From Candidatus Rifleibacteriota bacterium (GTDB lineage Bacteria > UBP17 > UBA6191 > JACPRK01), in NCBI GenBank assembly GCA_016213865.1, contig JACQZL010000088.1:1-5551 (forward strand): DNA of 5,551 nt. Reading direction: 5' to 3'. The notes under the pieces are model-generated. The model searched no databases, was not told where the DNA came from, and saw only the letters and a program-made list of their open reading frames with translations. Numbering within the stretch: position 1 is the stretch's first letter; each line of letters begins with the position of its first letter. This document shows positions 5,027-5,551 of this stretch, piece after piece. The translations under genes and the position numbers were made by a program.

Positions 5027-5551
5027 TCAGGGCACCAAAATGTCCTGCATCACGAGGCCTTGGCTTGCTCTGCCCGAGGTCACCACGATACTCGCCGGGG
5101 TCGATTGCCGCAGCGCGCCTTCAGAGAAGACCCGCATCTCGTAGGTAGTGGCGTCGGCCGGTCCCGTCGTCTTGAGGGCCGACACGAAGTCGATCGCATA
5201 GGTCCCGGCCCCCAAATCGCTCGGGGTCGATGACGTCTGCGTCCGCCCGGAACCCACCTCGTGGATCTCCACGGTCGCACCGTCCAGCGGCGTGCCGGCC
5301 GTCGTCCGCACTTGCCCCGACAGGGACACGTCCCCGGTGACAGGCTGGGTCGTCAGCGTGAAAGCGACTGTCGACGTGGCAGTCCCTCCGGCTGGCCCCT
5401 GCACTTCCAGGACGATCAGGTGGTCTCCGCCCGGCAATGTCACGGGCACCGTGGGGCCAGTGCTGATAAGTTGGCCGCCTTCGGACCACCTGAACGACGC
5501 CGGGTCCAGTTCACCAGCGATCAGGTCGTAGCCGTTGGCGCTCAAGGTGAC
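5027..5551 (-). CDS. C-terminal part of a secreted PKD-like / carboxypeptidase-regulatory-like domain protein (5' end outside window)
   Basis: The reading frame is open to the window edge and begins with V-T-L-S-A-N-G, so the start lies beyond 5551; the TTG at 5545 is an internal Leu codon. About 174 residues are visible. The first 65 or so look like a PKD/Ig-type beta-sandwich: a 'TLSANG' opening strand, FRWSEGG, the 'TVPVTLPGGDHLIVLEV' strand pair typical of PKD domains, and a closing 'STVAFTLT' strand. A short linker leads to a carboxypeptidase-regulatory-like domain: 'LSGQVRTTAGTPLDGATVEI', then 'GAGTYAIDF' and 'TTYEMRVFSEG'. The protein ends in ILVP before a TGA at 5027. In known families these folds sit in extracellular or surface proteins as spacers or binding modules and have no catalytic residues of their own. 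The catalytic or anchoring part, if any, lies upstream. The next gene starts 24 nt downstream, which suggests co-transcription. Domain class is fairly sure; overall function is unknown. Confidence 0.8.
   Translation of the reverse strand, partial: VTLSANGYDLIAGELDPASFRWSEGGQLISTGPTVPVTLPGGDHLIVLEVQGPAGGTATSTVAFTLTTQPVTGDVSLSGQVRTTAGTPLDGATVEIHEVGSGRTQTSSTPSDLGAGTYAIDFVSALKTTGPADATTYEMRVFSEGALRQSTPASIVVTSGRASQGLVMQDILVP

Overview
The window is GC-rich bacterial DNA with compact coding and clear Shine-Dalgarno motifs. Every gene I can support lies on the minus strand, so transcription runs from position 5551 towards position 1. The proteins are secreted or surface-type and built from modules: PKD-like, carboxypeptidase-regulatory-like and NHL beta-propeller repeats of the AGTGxxGxSGDGGPA kind. 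This combination is typical of high-GC environmental lineages with large genomes, such as Acidobacteriota, Myxococcota or Planctomycetota relatives. The sequence alone does not fix the lineage; no RNA gene or phylogenetic marker is present.

Layout in transcription order: (1) 5551-5027, the C-terminal end of a larger extracellular protein with a PKD-like domain and a carboxypeptidase-regulatory-like domain. (2) 5002-4571, a 143-residue secreted protein with one predicted beta-sandwich domain. (3) 4555-2786, a 589-residue protein with two tandem copies of an 'N-L-V-x-x-P' module followed by a six-bladed NHL propeller. (4) 2789-250, one long gene of about 846 codons that is now split between two reading frames near 1760-1795. 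It has two complete units of 'module + six-bladed NHL propeller' in tandem, so it probably arose by internal duplication. (5) 1-249, downstream sequence with no supported gene; a 7-bp perfect stem spans the stop codon of the preceding gene.

The spacing points to one operon: 24 nt between genes 1 and 2, 15 nt between genes 2 and 3, and a GTGA start/stop overlap between genes 3 and 4. No enzyme, transporter or regulator is visible. The most economical reading is a co-expressed set of exported scaffold or binding proteins, in which the propellers and beta-sandwiches provide interaction surfaces. Their ligand and pathway cannot be read from the sequence. The points most worth a second look are the frameshift with its shortened propeller blade, the recurring module (four copies) always placed ahead of an NHL propeller, and the whole-unit duplication inside gene 4.
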